Shown here: positions 35,169-47,029 of the stretch, one piece after another | How the letters are laid out: each line of letters starts with the position of its first letter | Numbering within the stretch: the first letter of the stretch is position 1 | NCBI GenBank assembly: GCA_033961575.1 | Contig: CM066741.1 | Location: 3,725,715-3,789,714, forward strand | DNA length: 64,000 nt | Reading direction: 5' to 3' | DNA from: Aselliscus stoliczkanus | Lineage: Eukaryota > Chordata > Mammalia > Chiroptera > Hipposideridae | Program-made: the position numbers and the translations under genes | The notes under the pieces: generated by a model | Seen by the model: the letters and a program-made list of their open reading frames with translations, nothing else | What the model was told of the DNA's origin: nothing | The model's database searches: none

Positions 35169-35454
35169 GTAGGGCGGCGGGAGGGCGCACGGCGGTCTCG
35201 GGGTGCCAGGAACGAGGCGCGGGCCTAGCCCCTCCCCACCTCTCAGGCTTTGGAGGAAAGTGGGTCTTTCTTATTCCTGCCCTCCCTCGTCCTCACCCCT
35301 CCAGAGGGCGCAGTCCTACCCAAGGGTTACTAGAATGGGAGTCGGGCGTGGTGGCTTTGCCTTCCAGTTGCCAGCCAAAGGATCCCAGGCTAGTCTCTGA
35401 ATAACTTTACCTGTTGAGTGAAAAGAGGGTGACACCCAAACATTTCAGGGCTTG

Positions 35455-35660
35455 CAATTAGATAGACTTGGACCGGAACTCTGCCTCAGCTGTTCATTGC
35501 TGTGTGATCTTTGGTAAATGGCTTGCCTTCTCTGAGCCTCAGATTTTTCAGCCCTAAAATGGGAATAGGACGCTGGTGGGATTAGCTGAGAGAAAAACGT
35601 GTGAAGTACCTAGCATCGTGCCTGGTACATAGGAAGGCACAATAAATGGTAGCCAAGCAA
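35455..35660 (+). mobile_element. MIR SINE
   Basis: 'gacttggaccggaactctgc', 'tgctgtgtgatctttggtaa' and 'ctagcatcgtgcctggtaca' give a nearly full MIR. Confidence 0.85.
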
Positions 35661-36499
35661 GCATGATCATCTTTTTTTTTCTTTTTTATTGGGTAAAACT
35701 TGTGTCCTGCTTTGTGAGTTTTCACAAACTTCTGTGCACCCGCCACCCTGTCAAGATAGAAAGGATGGGCTTCTTTGTAGCATTTATATCTTATATTTGC
35801 CCTTAACAAAACACAAGACCCTACTGAGAATTTTACGTGCAGTGTTTTCTCTATTCCAATTTGAAAATAGCGGTTTTGTTACAGGGATTTACAATAAAAC
35901 ACGGGTGTAGACTTGGGCATCAGGCCCTTCCGATTGGATTGCTCTCAGCATCTAGAAGAGAAACAAAAAGACACCCAGAAGGGACCCAAACCCTGGGAAC
36001 TTGCTCAGAAATCAGAATTCAGAGTGGATTTGATGATAATTCTTTTCTAGCTCATAATTAATGCCACTGGCATCAGCTCAATTTCAGCCTTTCAGGAATG
36101 CTGTTCAAGGATTTTTCTAGTTGGTTTCCATTTATCTTTCTCTTTTTTTTTTTTAGCTCAGTCCATTACATTTAAGATGCCAACCCTGGTTCCCCATATA
36201 GAGGGTGTGGGATTCATCTTTCTTGGATCTTTATGGGGTGTTTAAGGGGACTCTCGAAGCATCTTCTTAGGAGTATTATAACTGGCCCCTCTAAGGCCTC
36301 CCCCATCCGTCTGATGTGTAATGACCTTGTACCCACCAGCTGGGTGGGAGGCTCTGAAGAGATGTGGTTGTAACTTTGTAGCACTTTGTAAATGGCTGTC
36401 TTTCCTCCGGGCATCATGGGAGGACAGTTGGAAGTGGGCAGGAGACAAAAGGGGATCTGGTTTACACAATGGGCAGTGTGCCTCCTAAGTGACAAAACA

Positions 36500-37015
36500 G
36501 ACCGTGCCACTCCCTTTCTTCATTGACACTGCCCAGTGGCTTCCCACTGCTCTGAGAGTACTCTCTGGGGTGGCTGACAAGGCCTGGCTGGTGACTGGAC
36601 CCCAGCCCCCCTCCAGGCCCTCATCACCCACATCCCTCCCTTAACCCGTCCTGCTCCAGCTCCACTGGCTGCCTTTGCATCCCTCCAGCATATCAAGCTT
36701 GATTCTGCCTTTGCATCTGCTGTTCCCTTTTCCTGGGCTGTCTTTCTGTTTGCTCTTCATGTCAGGTCTCTGCTCAGATGTCACCCCGAGAGGCAGATCT
36801 CTGGCATCATCTCTGCTGAAGAAGGGCCCCCAGCTCGCATCCCCAGACCATTACCTTGCTTATTCCTTCAAAGCACTTATCACCACCGGAAGTCATCTGG
36901 TTTGATTGTTTTCTGGTTTATTAGTTGTCTCTCCTTCTAGAATGTGGGTGCTTTGTCTTGTTCCCCGCGGAGCCAGAACAGTGTCTGGCACATAGTAAAT
37001 GCTAAATATGTGATG
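36500..37015 (+). mobile_element. L2 LINE 3' end
   Basis: 'ttgcatctgctgttcccttt', 'tctgctcagatgtcaccccg' and 'gtctggcacatagtaaatgc' are L2 in order, running into a tetranucleotide repeat. Confidence 0.85.
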
Positions 37016-37023
37016 AAGGAAAG

Positions 37024-37113
37024 AAGGAAGGAAGGAAGGAAGGAAGGAAGGAAGGAAGGAAGGAAGGGAGGGAGGGAGGGAGGGAGGGAGGGAGGGAGGG
37101 AGGGAGGAAGGGA
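37024..37113 (+). repeat. GGAA then GGGA tetranucleotide repeat
   Basis: About eleven GGAA units (37024-37067) change to about ten GGGA units (to 37107). It grows from an L2 end. Arrays of GGAA are potential ETS-factor binding arrays. Confidence 0.95.
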
Positions 37114-37334
37114 AATCGCAGCCACATTGGCAGCTCTAGTGTAGTGGCTGTGAGTCTAGACCCTGGATTCCCAGATGTGATGCTCGTTTTCCCATTTACT
37201 GGTATTGTCTTTGGGCAAGGCACGTAACTGCTTGGTGCCTCGGTTTCCTTATGTATTAAGTGGAGATGATGATAGTACCTACTTAAAGGGGTTATTATAA
37301 GGATCAAGAGAGTTCATTTATATACAGAACCGAG

Positions 37335-37890
37335 TGTATCAGTTATCTATACTGTGTAACAAATTCCCCAAAACTTAATGGCTCAGAACTACTCACTCAT
37401 TACCTCACACCTTCTGATGACCAGGGTTTTAGGAGTGACCTGTCCAGTGGTTCTGGTTCAGGGTCCATCATGAAGGTGCAGTCATGGTGACAGCCAGAGA
37501 GGCAGTCAGTCATCTGAAGGGCTTGCGTGGGGCTGGAAGGTCCCTTCCAAGGTGATTTGCTTACAGGGATGGTGAATTGACACTGGCTGTGGGCAGGAGG
37601 CCTCAGTTCCTCTCCACATGGCCCTCCCAGGGGGCGGCTGAGTGTCCTTGTGACATGGAGGCTGGCTGCCCCCAGGCAGATGATCCAGGAGAGAGGAGAG
37701 CCATGTCCTTTATAATCTGGGGTGGGGAATCGCCCTGTAGTGTTTCTGTACTATCTCATTGGTCCCATGGGTCAGCCCTGAATTCAGTGTGAGAGGGGCC
37801 TGTGTAAAGGTGTGAATGTCAATATATGGCGGGGAGGGAAGATCAGTGGGGGCAGTCTTGGATGCTGGCTCCCATGGGACCATGGGAGTG
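37335..37890 (-). mobile_element. MLT1 (MaLR) LTR
   Basis: 'tatcagttatctatactgtg', 'ttctggttcagggtccatca', 'gcaggaggcctcagttcctc' and 'tggatgctggctcccatggg' give an almost complete antisense MLT1. Confidence 0.85.
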
Positions 37891-39151
37891 TTAGCTGTCT
37901 GTGGCTAACGATGTCTGTGGCTGCCCTACTAGGTGGCGTGGCAGAGCCTGTTTGGCTTCCCATTGGGTCCCCATGCTTAGCACAGTGCTTGCTGCATATC
38001 GGGCCTCTGGTGAATATTATATTAGTTGAGAGATGTCCTTCATTATTTGGTCCGTCTTTTAGCTCTCTTATTACCCCCTATGCCTGCCTGAAGGTCTCCA
38101 TGTTGCTTCTTGGGCTTGAGATGCTCCTTCTGTTCCGTCTACCATGGGAGCCATGACCTTACTTCTGTATAAGGCATATACTCCTTTCCATCTGGTGTCA
38201 CTTCCTCCTGGAAGCATTCCCTGATTACCCCTCCTCCTACAAGCTGGATGCTAGGTCCCTTCTCCATGTCCACACAGCCCCCTGGCTGTGTCCTTTCAAA
38301 GCATCCATTGAACTGAATTCTTGCTTTTCTTGAGTTGCAATGTTTTTAAGAGCAGGGATTTTGAAATTTAACAAACTGGGGTTTAGACACTGACTTGGCC
38401 TCTTATAAACTGTGTGGTCTTGAGCAAGTGACTTCCTTTTCTGAGCCTCCGTTTCCCCATCTATTAAGTGGAGATTCTGATAGGAATAGGTGGAGGACCG
38501 CCTGCTCCCAGGGCTCCCAGAGAGGATTGTCGTCTGGGTCACTCCTCACTCTTAAAGGTGTCGCAGGAGGGAGGGATCCTCTGTAGGTCTGGACACAGCT
38601 GGAGATGACACAGGCCATTTTCAGACAGCTGTGGTTCTCTGGTGAGCCAGCCATCTCACTTATTGTCTCCCCTCTGTCTGGAAGAGCCTGAGCCCTGCCC
38701 AGCCACTGAGGCCCGGAGGAGACCCAAAGCCCCTAGGTGGCTTTTTTTGTTTTTGTTTTTGTTTTAGAAAGGAAGAATGTAGAGGGATAAAAGGGGGAAA
38801 TGACTTCTCAGTGTGGTAACCTTTGTTGCTAGCTGGTTGCTTTTTAAAGGAGCATTGTTTGGCTGTGGGACCCACCCAGACCTTCTGCAGGGCTTCCCCC
38901 TCTCCACACCTGGAGGAGGAGAAGGCAACTGACCCCTGAACCTGACCCGAGCACCAGGTGAAGGATGCATGCCAGGGACATGCTTTCACGAAGCTTCTAG
39001 TCAGGCAGGGGAGACTCTCATTAAAGAGGTACAGATGAAAATGGGGTAACCAGAGTTGCTGAGACGGAAATAAGTAGGTGATAGCACAGAGAGGGAGGAG
39101 GGAGAACCTTATAAAGGAATCAGTGTAGGTGACTTAAGAAATGCAGGTGGA

Positions 39152-39574
39152 GGGCCTGCCAAGTGGCGCATTGGTTAAGAGCTGGCTTGGGACGCCAGCG
39201 GCCCTGGTTCAGATCCCACATGAGAGCCAGTGACACTGCCCTCTACAGCTAAGATGGTGAACAACAGCTCCACCTGGAGCTGGGCTGCTGTGAGTCCCCG
39301 GGACGGCGTAGCTGCAGCCCCTGCTGCCGTGGGCTGCCATAGGCTACAGTGAGTGGCCGGCAGCCGGTGTGAGCTGCCAAGAGCCACTGTGAGTGGCCAT
39401 CCAGATGCTGGCGACCGATCTGCCTCACCCGAGAAGAGCGCAATGGTGATACAAGATGGGCCAGGGAAGCAACTTCCTTCACAAGTAGACTGAAGAACAA
39501 AAAAAAATTTAAAGGACAGCAACTTGTTCGTTCCCCTCCCCCAATTCCCCAATAAAATCTTTAAAAAAAAAAAA
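39152..39574 (+). mobile_element. Long type B SINE
   Basis: 423 bases with the full head, internal repeats, CCAATAAAATCTT and poly-A. AAGAAATGCAGGTGGA is a perfect 16-base duplication (39136-39151 and 39575-39590), so insertion was recent. Confidence 0.96.
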
Positions 39575-40339
39575 AAGAAATGCAGGTGGAAATGGCATTC
39601 AGAGGGGTGTGCAGGAAGAGCAAAGGGCTGGATCTGGCAATGACCTTGGTGAGTCGGGGGAGGAGATGGGATGAGATCAGGCAGGCAGGAGCCAGTTCTG
39701 AGGATCTCGTAGGGCCAGGTCAGCCGTTTGACTTTGGACTTGGGTGTGTAACTTTCTTGAGTACCTCACAGCGGCCCATTTTACCCTATGGAAACTGAGA
39801 CCCTAAGAAGTTAACTGGTCAGGCTCCTGAAACAGCAGGCCTGAGTGTTGTGACCCTAGAGCCAGCATGTCCACATAGTCATTGGACAAATGTTTATTGA
39901 GCACCTGTCACGTGTCCGGCCCAAGGACCTTCGCTCCGCCTTGGCAAAGTGCTTATCTCCTCTGAACTTTCCATATTGCAAAATCAGGGTGCTCCATGAA
40001 GTCCTGGCGAGAATCACAGGAAATAAGTGTGTAAAAAGCTTGGCATAATCATGGCGCCTGGGAAATGCTAGTTGTCGTGAATGTCACTTCCAGGAGCTTT
40101 GCAAATCTCCTCTGGAGAGGTCCTGGTCAAGCAGGATAATCACTCCATCTGAGGAGTGGCTTGGTCCACAGCTAGAAGATCCCCCCACTGCAAATAAATA
40201 TAAAGCCTCATCAATAAGTAACTAGAGCCAGTTACTAGTCAGCAATAACTAGAGCCAATTCATCAGTAAATAACTACACGTGTGTAGCTCAGTATGCCTA
40301 GCTCTAAGCTAGGGATCTGCAAAGCACAGACCCCCAGCC

Positions 40340-40512
40340 AAAGCTGGGCTGCCACCTATTTTTATAAATAAAGTTTTATTAGAACACAATCATGCCCATT
40401 TCTTTATGGATTACGGTTGCTTTCCTGTTACAAAGTAGTTGTGACCGAGACCATGTGATGAATAGTATTTACTCTCTGGCCCTTCACAGAAAAGGTTTGC
40501 TGACCTGTTTTG
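40340..40512 (-). mobile_element. Ancient DNA-transposon repeat
   Basis: 'agggatctgcaaagcacaga', 'ttataaataaagttttatta' and 'aaaaggtttgctgacc' are the reverse of the common mammalian repeat 'ggtcagcaaactttttctgt'. Exact family not assigned; hAT type suspected. Confidence 0.6.
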
Positions 40513-40634
40513 TAAGCGCTTGACCCACCTGTCATGGCCATCTAACCCTCAGGATGGCTGTGCAAGGGGAACTACAATCCCCGTTTCACATGTATGAAAA
40601 CTGAGGCACATACTGGTCTAGAAACTTGCCAGGT

Positions 40635-40710
40635 ATGCTGTACATTTGAGACTCACAAAATACTATTGCATGACAACTGTAATTGAAAAATAAAAATAAG
40701 AATAAGAAAA
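40635..40710 (+). mobile_element. 76-bp L1 3'-end insertion in a MIR
   Basis: 'atgctgtacatttgagactc' through 'gcatgacaactgtaattgaa' is the last part of an L1 3'UTR with an A-rich tail. AGAAACTTGCCAGGT is a perfect 15-base duplication (40620-40634 and 40711-40725). It interrupts a MIR. Confidence 0.92.
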
Positions 40711-41399
40711 AGAAACTTGCCAGGTCCCACAGGTGGCAGGTGGAGCTGGGATTTGAATCCAGGCAGTGGGCTTTGGAGGCTGCGCCCCCAACCACCGTGT
40801 GATGATACCTCCTCAGACACTATCAGTAGTGTCTCCAAGGGCAGCCCACGGGGTGCCCCACTGGCTTAAAGGCCAGGAGACCCGGTTCTGGGCCCAGCGT
40901 GGCTCTGATTACCCTGTGAGTCACAGCTCCCGAAGGCTGTTGGCTCACCTGTTCAGGAAGCCGTGGACCCAGCCAGTCCTCAGGTCTGCCCGGGTGCCAG
41001 GGGCTGTGATTCACGCAGGTGCTGCCAGCCGTGTGGCTCTGAGGAAGGCTGCCAAGGCCCCGGGCTCCTCCTCCTCCTTAGACAAGGCGCTGCGCTCCTG
41101 TGAATGAGGCTCCACTGTGTTGTCCAATGGAGCCACCAGCTCCATGTGGCTCTGGAAATGTACACGTAATAAAGTCTGCTGAAGTTCAAACTTCATTTTC
41201 TCCGTCTCCCCCAGCCTCATGTCAGTTGCTCAGTAGCCATCTGTGGCTAGTGGGGAGCCTAGTGGACAGTGCAGATGTGGGACAGTCATGCCATTGTGGA
41301 GGGACGCTGCAGCCTGACGCATGATGCCCTGGCAAGGGGCAAAACCATGCCAACCTGCACAGCTCAAGGACAGAAACAGCCACAAGGCAGGACATGGAA

Positions 41400-41870
41400 G
41401 CCCTGTTAAATCTGGTTTAGATCATGTCATTCCTCTGCTTAAAACCTCTCATGGTTCCCACCTTACCCAAGTACAAGCCATGGACCCCCCCATGGCCCAT
41501 AGGGCCTGTGGCCTTGACCCCAATACTCCCCTCCCTGCTGACTCTCCTCTAACTGCACTGGCCTTCCTGTTCCTCAGAAGGTCTTGCCTCAGGACCTTTG
41601 CACCTGCCCTTCTCCTAGCTAGCGATATGGTTCTTTCCCTCCCTTCTTTCAAGCTTTGCTCAAACCCACCCCCGCCTTATTTTTCTCCACACGCTAATCA
41701 CTATCTGAAATATATTGTTTTTGTCTGTTGACTGTCTGTCTCTTCCAACTAGAATGGAAGTCCCATAAAGGTAAGGGGATTTGGATGTCATATTCAAGGC
41801 TGTTGTCCAGGCCTAGAACAGCGCTTGGCACATAGCAGTTGCTCATAAAAGTTTTCAAGTGTGTGAGTGA
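41400..41870 (+). mobile_element. L2 LINE 3' region
   Basis: 'atcatgtcattcctctgctt', 'caggacctttgcacctgccc' and 'cgcttggcacatagcagttg' identify L2. The 136-codon ORF overlapping it is not a gene. Confidence 0.85.
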
Positions 41871-43889
41871 ATGCACGAAGGGCAGGTGGATGGGTGGGTG
41901 ACCTTTCCTTGGGTTGCGAAGCGAAGGGTCCCTGGCTTCAGAGGTTTCTGAATCCTTGGTGGAAATGTCAGCAGCTTCAACTAGGTTCCCTGGGCTGTGA
42001 CCCTCTGGCTAAGACCCTTTGGTAGCTGTGAGCACAGGTCACTCAGGTGCCTCATGTCCAGTTAGCATCCAAAATGAAAACATTGTCAAACCATAGAATA
42101 TTAGTCGGAAGAAGTCCCAGAAGTTCTGCCATCGATGCCCACATGCCTTACGGGTAATAACACACTGGGTATGCATGTGCCATTTGATCATTTCTTGAGA
42201 AATAGCAAAGCACATTGCTAATTGGGCTGGTTTGTGTAAAGTACCTGAAAAGGGAAGAATATAATATATGCTGAACATCTCTAAAAGTTTTTTCAATTGT
42301 GCAAAAAATATGTCATCCATATAGAAAAGAAGAACGCTAAATACTTAAATTCGTGAAATCTTTTTCTCATTTTTTGGTGCCCCTGCTCTACTCGTGTGCT
42401 AAGCGCATGCTTTGGTCTGTCTGGTAGATGATCCAGTGTTGCCTGTATTCATTCATGATTCATTCATTCAGTGGTGAAGGAGATAGATGGGTCCCTGCCT
42501 TCACGGAGGTTATAGTCTGATGGGGGTCAGAGACAACACACACGTAAACCATTAGCAGGAGAGTGGCATCATGACGGACATGCGCACAGTGGGTGGGCAC
42601 TTAGGAGACACGTCCTGGCTGAAGGCGTGAGTGACAGCTCCTCACGGCAGGAAACAAGCCTGCAAACCTTCATCCTCTCTCGTCCCAGCCCCTGGCCCAG
42701 AGTTCCATGCAGACAGGGACTCCATGCCACTAAGCTAATTCCCACAGGGGCTGACAAGAGGCCCTCTGGCCTGGATGCCCTAGAAGGTCCCTGCTTGCCC
42801 AGAGTTTCCATGATTCTGTGAGTGGGAAGAAAAACCCTGCAGTGAACCCAGCACCGAATACGGTTGGGCTCGGTTCTTGGCAAGCACTCGAGGGAGGCTG
42901 GTGGTGGTTTTAGTACCATCCAGATCATAGTTGGCCTGTGCCCACTTCCTGGGAGCGTCCATGCCCGCTGGTAAGATTTGGTGTACTTCAGAGTATTAAG
43001 GATTATTCAAAGCATTCAGTGTGCTGATGCATATGAGTGCCTCCAATAGCCTGGCATGGGGGAGGTGCTCAGTAAACCCTAGCCCCTATTTTTATGTTGT
43101 TTGTACCTCTGCCCATGTCACGATGATGCCAGTGAGGTCCATGGTGTCATATCCCCAGTTCCAGAGATGAGAAGCATGTGACTCAGAGACCGCCATTGGG
43201 TGACAAGTCAGCCCGGGCTCTGGCCCTTGACCCCATGACTGCTGAATATTCAATAGGTCAGCACTGCTCTATATTCAAAGACCTTTGTTCCCGGTTCATA
43301 ACAGCTCTTTGTTGCTGTCCACAGGGAGGACTGGCCTCTAGCCAGGGCATGGACCCCCCCCCCCCGTATTTGTTTAGGGAGCCCCCTGTGACTAATTCAA
43401 AGTGTGTCATATCCTCAGGGAAGTGAAAGGTTGAGTGAGGCTGGCAGGCCTGCACTTGGCCCCTGGCAGGGGTCCAGCCGTGTGTGTCAGTGTGTAATCG
43501 GCAGTGGGACAGCTGTTCTGTTGTGTCTGCACGTGTCCATCAGAGTCAGACTCCGTCTCAGAGTGAGGCCTGGCTGGCGCCCCCCACCCCCACCCCAGCG
43601 CTTCCTCTGTTCCCACTTGGGAGCCTTGTTCTATTAGCTACATGTCCATTTATGGAGCCCCTTGTGTGCGGGGTACCAGGCCGCATGCTTCTGCCTGTGT
43701 GATCACCTTTAATGCTCCTAAGTTGGGCCCCTGTGGGGTCCTGTCCTTAGCCTCGCAGCCTCTAGAGTGATCCTTTAAAACTTGGTCAGCTCATGACATG
43801 CTCAGCTCAGAGCCACATCCAAGGGTCAGTGCACAGCCCACCCGGTCCCACTCGGTCTCGCCCCAGCCGCCTCTCTGACCTCCTTATCC

Positions 43890-44345
43890 CAGGTGCCTAT
43901 TGTTGCTTAACGAACTCGTGCAAACCTGACGGCTAAACGACCCTTTTACTGTTCCTGCTGATTCTGGGCATCAGGAAATCAGCAGGGCATGGAGGGGACG
44001 GTTTGCTCTGTCTGCTGGGGCTGCAGCGTCCGGATGGCCTCCTCACCCCCGTGGCAGTGCCCAGAGAGGATGACCTGAAGGACGGGGCCCGGCTGCCATG
44101 GCCCGCGGGGGCCATAAGCCTGGGACCTTGCTTCTCCTTGGAGGTTGGAGCCTCTTCCTTTGCATGTGGTTGTCCCAGCAGCCTAGCAGGACTTCTTACA
44201 TGGCAGCCCTGGGCCCACCAGAGTGCAATCGTGGAAGCTTCCAGCGTTTTTAAGGCTTGAGTCTGGAACTGACAGAGTGTCACTGCTGTTTCATCTTTTG
44301 TTAAAGCAAGTCACAGATCCAGCCCAGATTCAAGGGCGAGGGGAT
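43890..44345 (-). mobile_element. MLT1-type MaLR LTR, degraded
   Basis: 'ggtgcctattgttgcttaac' at the start and 'agcaagtcacagatccagcc' near the end are antisense MLT1 ends. Confidence 0.6.
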
Positions 44346-44428
44346 GACAGAAGGGCTGGTGTGGCTTATCAGGAACCTTCTCCATTCATTTCCTCTCCTC
44401 TAGCCTCACAGGCCTCCATGTTCTTCTT

Positions 44429-44878
44429 TTTTTTTTTTTTTAAAGATTTTATTGGGGAATTGGTGGAGGGGAACAGCGTTGGGGAATCGGGGAAGGGGAA
44501 CAGACAAGTTGCCGTCTTCTTGTTCTTCAGTTTTTTAGTTGCGGAGGATGTTGCTTCACTGTTGGTATCGTCATTGCGCTCTTTCCGGATGAGGCAAATC
44601 GGTTGCTGGCCTCTGGATGTCGCTCACCGCGGCTATTGGCAGCTCATGCTTGGCTGCCAGCCACTCACGCTGGCTGCGGGCCACTCACTGTAGCCTATGG
44701 CAGCCCACTGCAGCAGGGGCTGCAGCCCACACCATCACAGGGGCTCGCACAGCCCAGCTCCAGGTGGAGCTGTTGTTAGCTGTAGAGGGCAGTGTCACTG
44801 GCCCTCATGTGGGATCCGAACCTGGGCCGCTGGCATCCCAAAACCAGCGCTTAACCAATGCACCACTCGGCCGGCCCC
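44429..44878 (-). mobile_element. Long type B SINE in an L2
   Basis: Antisense, 450 bases, complete. CCATGTTCTTCTT is a perfect duplication (44416-44428 and 44879-44891). The interrupted L2 resumes with 'aggacctttgcacattccct'. The ORFs spanning it on the plus strand are not genes. Confidence 0.96.
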
Positions 44879-46090
44879 CCATGTTCTTCTTCAAACATGG
44901 CATGCACATCCCTGCCCCAGGACCTTTGCACATTCCCTCCTCCAGGATGCTCTTTCCCAAATACCCACAGAGCCCACGCCCTCCATTCAGCCTCAGCTTA
45001 AATGTCACCTTAATAGAGAGACCATACTTGACCCCACCTTATCAAAAACAAAACCCCCACTGTGGGTTGTTTTTTGTTAAATTGCACTCATCATTTCTGG
45101 CATTATTTATTGCCTATTTATTGCCTGCTCTTCCCCTACCTTAGAATATAAGTGCCACGTGAGTGGGGCATTTGCTTTGCTCCCTGTGGTATCTCTATCT
45201 CCAGCTCTGACACGTGGTAGATATTTGTTGAATGAATTTGAAGTGAGAAAACTAAAGCTCAGAGAGGCTAAATAACGGTCCCAAAGACACACAGCTGTAA
45301 CCAACACAGCCAGAATTCAAACCTAAGCAATTTAGCATCTCACATTGAGCCATAGAAGCATTGCTGCCTGTAAGGGGAATTGCTTAGGTATTTATGGCTG
45401 CCTCCTCCTACTTCCTCTCCCTGTGTCCTGTCTGTCTGCACTCAGAGTGGTCCTCCCACGACTAAAATCGGATCAGGCATAAAACCCCCCTTGAAGGTGG
45501 TGTCCCTCACCTTCAACAGAAAGCACCCCCATCTCCCACACAAAACTTCTTAGACCGCTGCACAAAGCACAGCAAAGCTTGGCCTCCAGCTGTGGCCTAA
45601 TGTAGTACAACAAATATAGATTTCTGAGTCAGACAGACCTGACTGTTTCCAGCACCCCCACTCCCAGGCTCTCGGAACATGGGCAAATTAGGAATGTTCT
45701 CCATTCATCCAATCAGTGTTTATTACCTCCTACCTCCTAGGTCCTGGGTCCACTGGGGGATGAGAGGGTCGAGAGACGTCCTCACATAGTCACCCAAATA
45801 AATGTGTGTTTACAGATTGTGATAAGCGCTGTAAAGGACTCGCCCGGAATGGGAAATGTGTAACAAGACACCTATAACAGTGCAGTGAGACAGGGACAGT
45901 TCCCTGAGGAAGCGACCATTGAGTAGGAGCTAATGGGATAAAGAGGTGGGATGAGTTCATTCCAGACAGATGGAACAGCATACGCAAAGGCTCCAAGGAG
46001 GAGAGAACAGTCCAAGTCTCCCGGACAAGTTTTGTCAGTTGGCTCGCAAGCTCACTGGGGTGGACAATGCTTTTCTTTTTACTTACCCAG

Positions 46091-46334
46091 AGACCCTCTC
46101 TTTGGACTCCAGTTGCTTTTCTTCTCCGCCTGTGAATTTCCTCCAAGAACTACCAAGCTACCAGTCCATCGCACGCAAGCGGACAAACATCCTTTCCCGA
46201 GACAAGGAAAGCAGCGCTCTGCTGAAGCCAATAGACTTCTTCAGCTCCCAGCTGGAGGAAGGAATCACTGAAAATCTCAAAGGCCAGTCCATTCGAAAGT
46301 ATGCGCTGAACATCTCTGAGAAGAGGAGACTAAG
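46091..46334 (+). CDS. TMC7: TMC7, coding exon 2
   Basis: This exon encodes residues 23-104. It follows a pyrimidine-rich tract and CCCAG acceptor and ends at a GTATGT donor. Recognisable segments are [20 protein letters not shown] near the start and [12 protein letters not shown] at the end, both closely like human TMC7. The segment is hydrophilic, cytosolic and charged toward the C-terminal side, leading into the helical pre-TM1 region. An open frame extends upstream into the intron to an ATG at 45970, but it crosses the acceptor and shows no family similarity, so I treat it as chance. Phase is 1 in and 2 out, consistent with both neighbours. Confidence 0.95.
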
Positions 46335-47029
46335 GTATGTTCAATAGCCTGCTGTCTGGAAGGCATCTTGTGTAGGTTTTGGGCAGGGGTGCATTTTATG
46401 CATGGAATGTACTTCCTAAAGTGCTTGCATAGTTCTAACTTTATTACTGAGGGTAAGCCAAGGTGCTGTGACAAAGATACCCAAACATGTAAAAGCTCAA
46501 CATGTTAGAAGTTTATTTCTCGCTCACATGAATATCCTGTGTAAGGTCATTTGCAGTCAATCAGAGAGACCCAGGTTCTTTCCATCTTGTGGCTCTGCAA
46601 CCCCTGTCCCCCTGACTCCAACCTTCATTATTGTCTGCATCCAACCAGTGGCAAAGGGAAGAGTATGGAATATGAGTGTACCAGTGAGCTATGCTGCACA
46701 ATAAGTCATCCCAAACGTGAGAACCTTTAAAACAACAATTGTACAAGTCTGCACGTCAGTGCTGGGCAAGTCTTCTTGTTTCAGTTGGGCTCACTGTGTC
46801 TCTACGGCGAGCTGTGGTCAGACAGTTGGCTCTGCTGATCCAGGCTCGGGCTGAGCTAGCGGTAGGTTATCCTCACAGGTTAGCTCAGGCTTGTTCACGT
46901 GGCATCAGCGGGCATCTAAGAGAGGAGCAAAAACCTGTGAGACTTCTGGAAGCCTGAGCATAGAGCTAACACAGAGCCACTTCTGCGCCATTCTGTGGTC
47001 TAAGCATATCACAAGACCAATCCAGAACA

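Larger units (their letters stand above)
35169..46090 (+). other. TMC7: TMC7 intron 1 (10.9 kb)
   Basis: Contents in order: MIR 35455-35660, antisense L1 scrap 35680-35790, L2 36500-37015, GGAA/GGGA repeat 37024-37113, MIR 37130-37310, MLT1 37335-37890, L2/MIR pieces 38180-38500, long type B SINE 39152-39574, MIR 39880-40090, DNA repeat 40340-40512, MIR with tiny L1 insertion 40530-40760, L2 41400-41870, unassigned 41880-43730, L2 43740-43920, MLT1 43890-44345, L2 with type B SINE 44350-45235, old repeats 45236-45990. No alternative coding exon is recognised. Confidence 0.7.

Noticed and set aside
34663..35404. ORFs of 175 (minus) and 157 (plus) codons around TMC7 exon 1
   Set aside because: CpG-island sequence again. 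The plus ORF includes exon 1 but continues through its donor site into the intron.
44223..45144. Plus-strand ORFs of 156, 175 and 127 codons
   Set aside because: They run through an antisense SINE and an L2.
45970..46347. Alternative TMC7 start at ATG 45970 reading into exon 2
   Set aside because: It would need the acceptor to be ignored, and the extra 40 residues show no similarity to TMC7.
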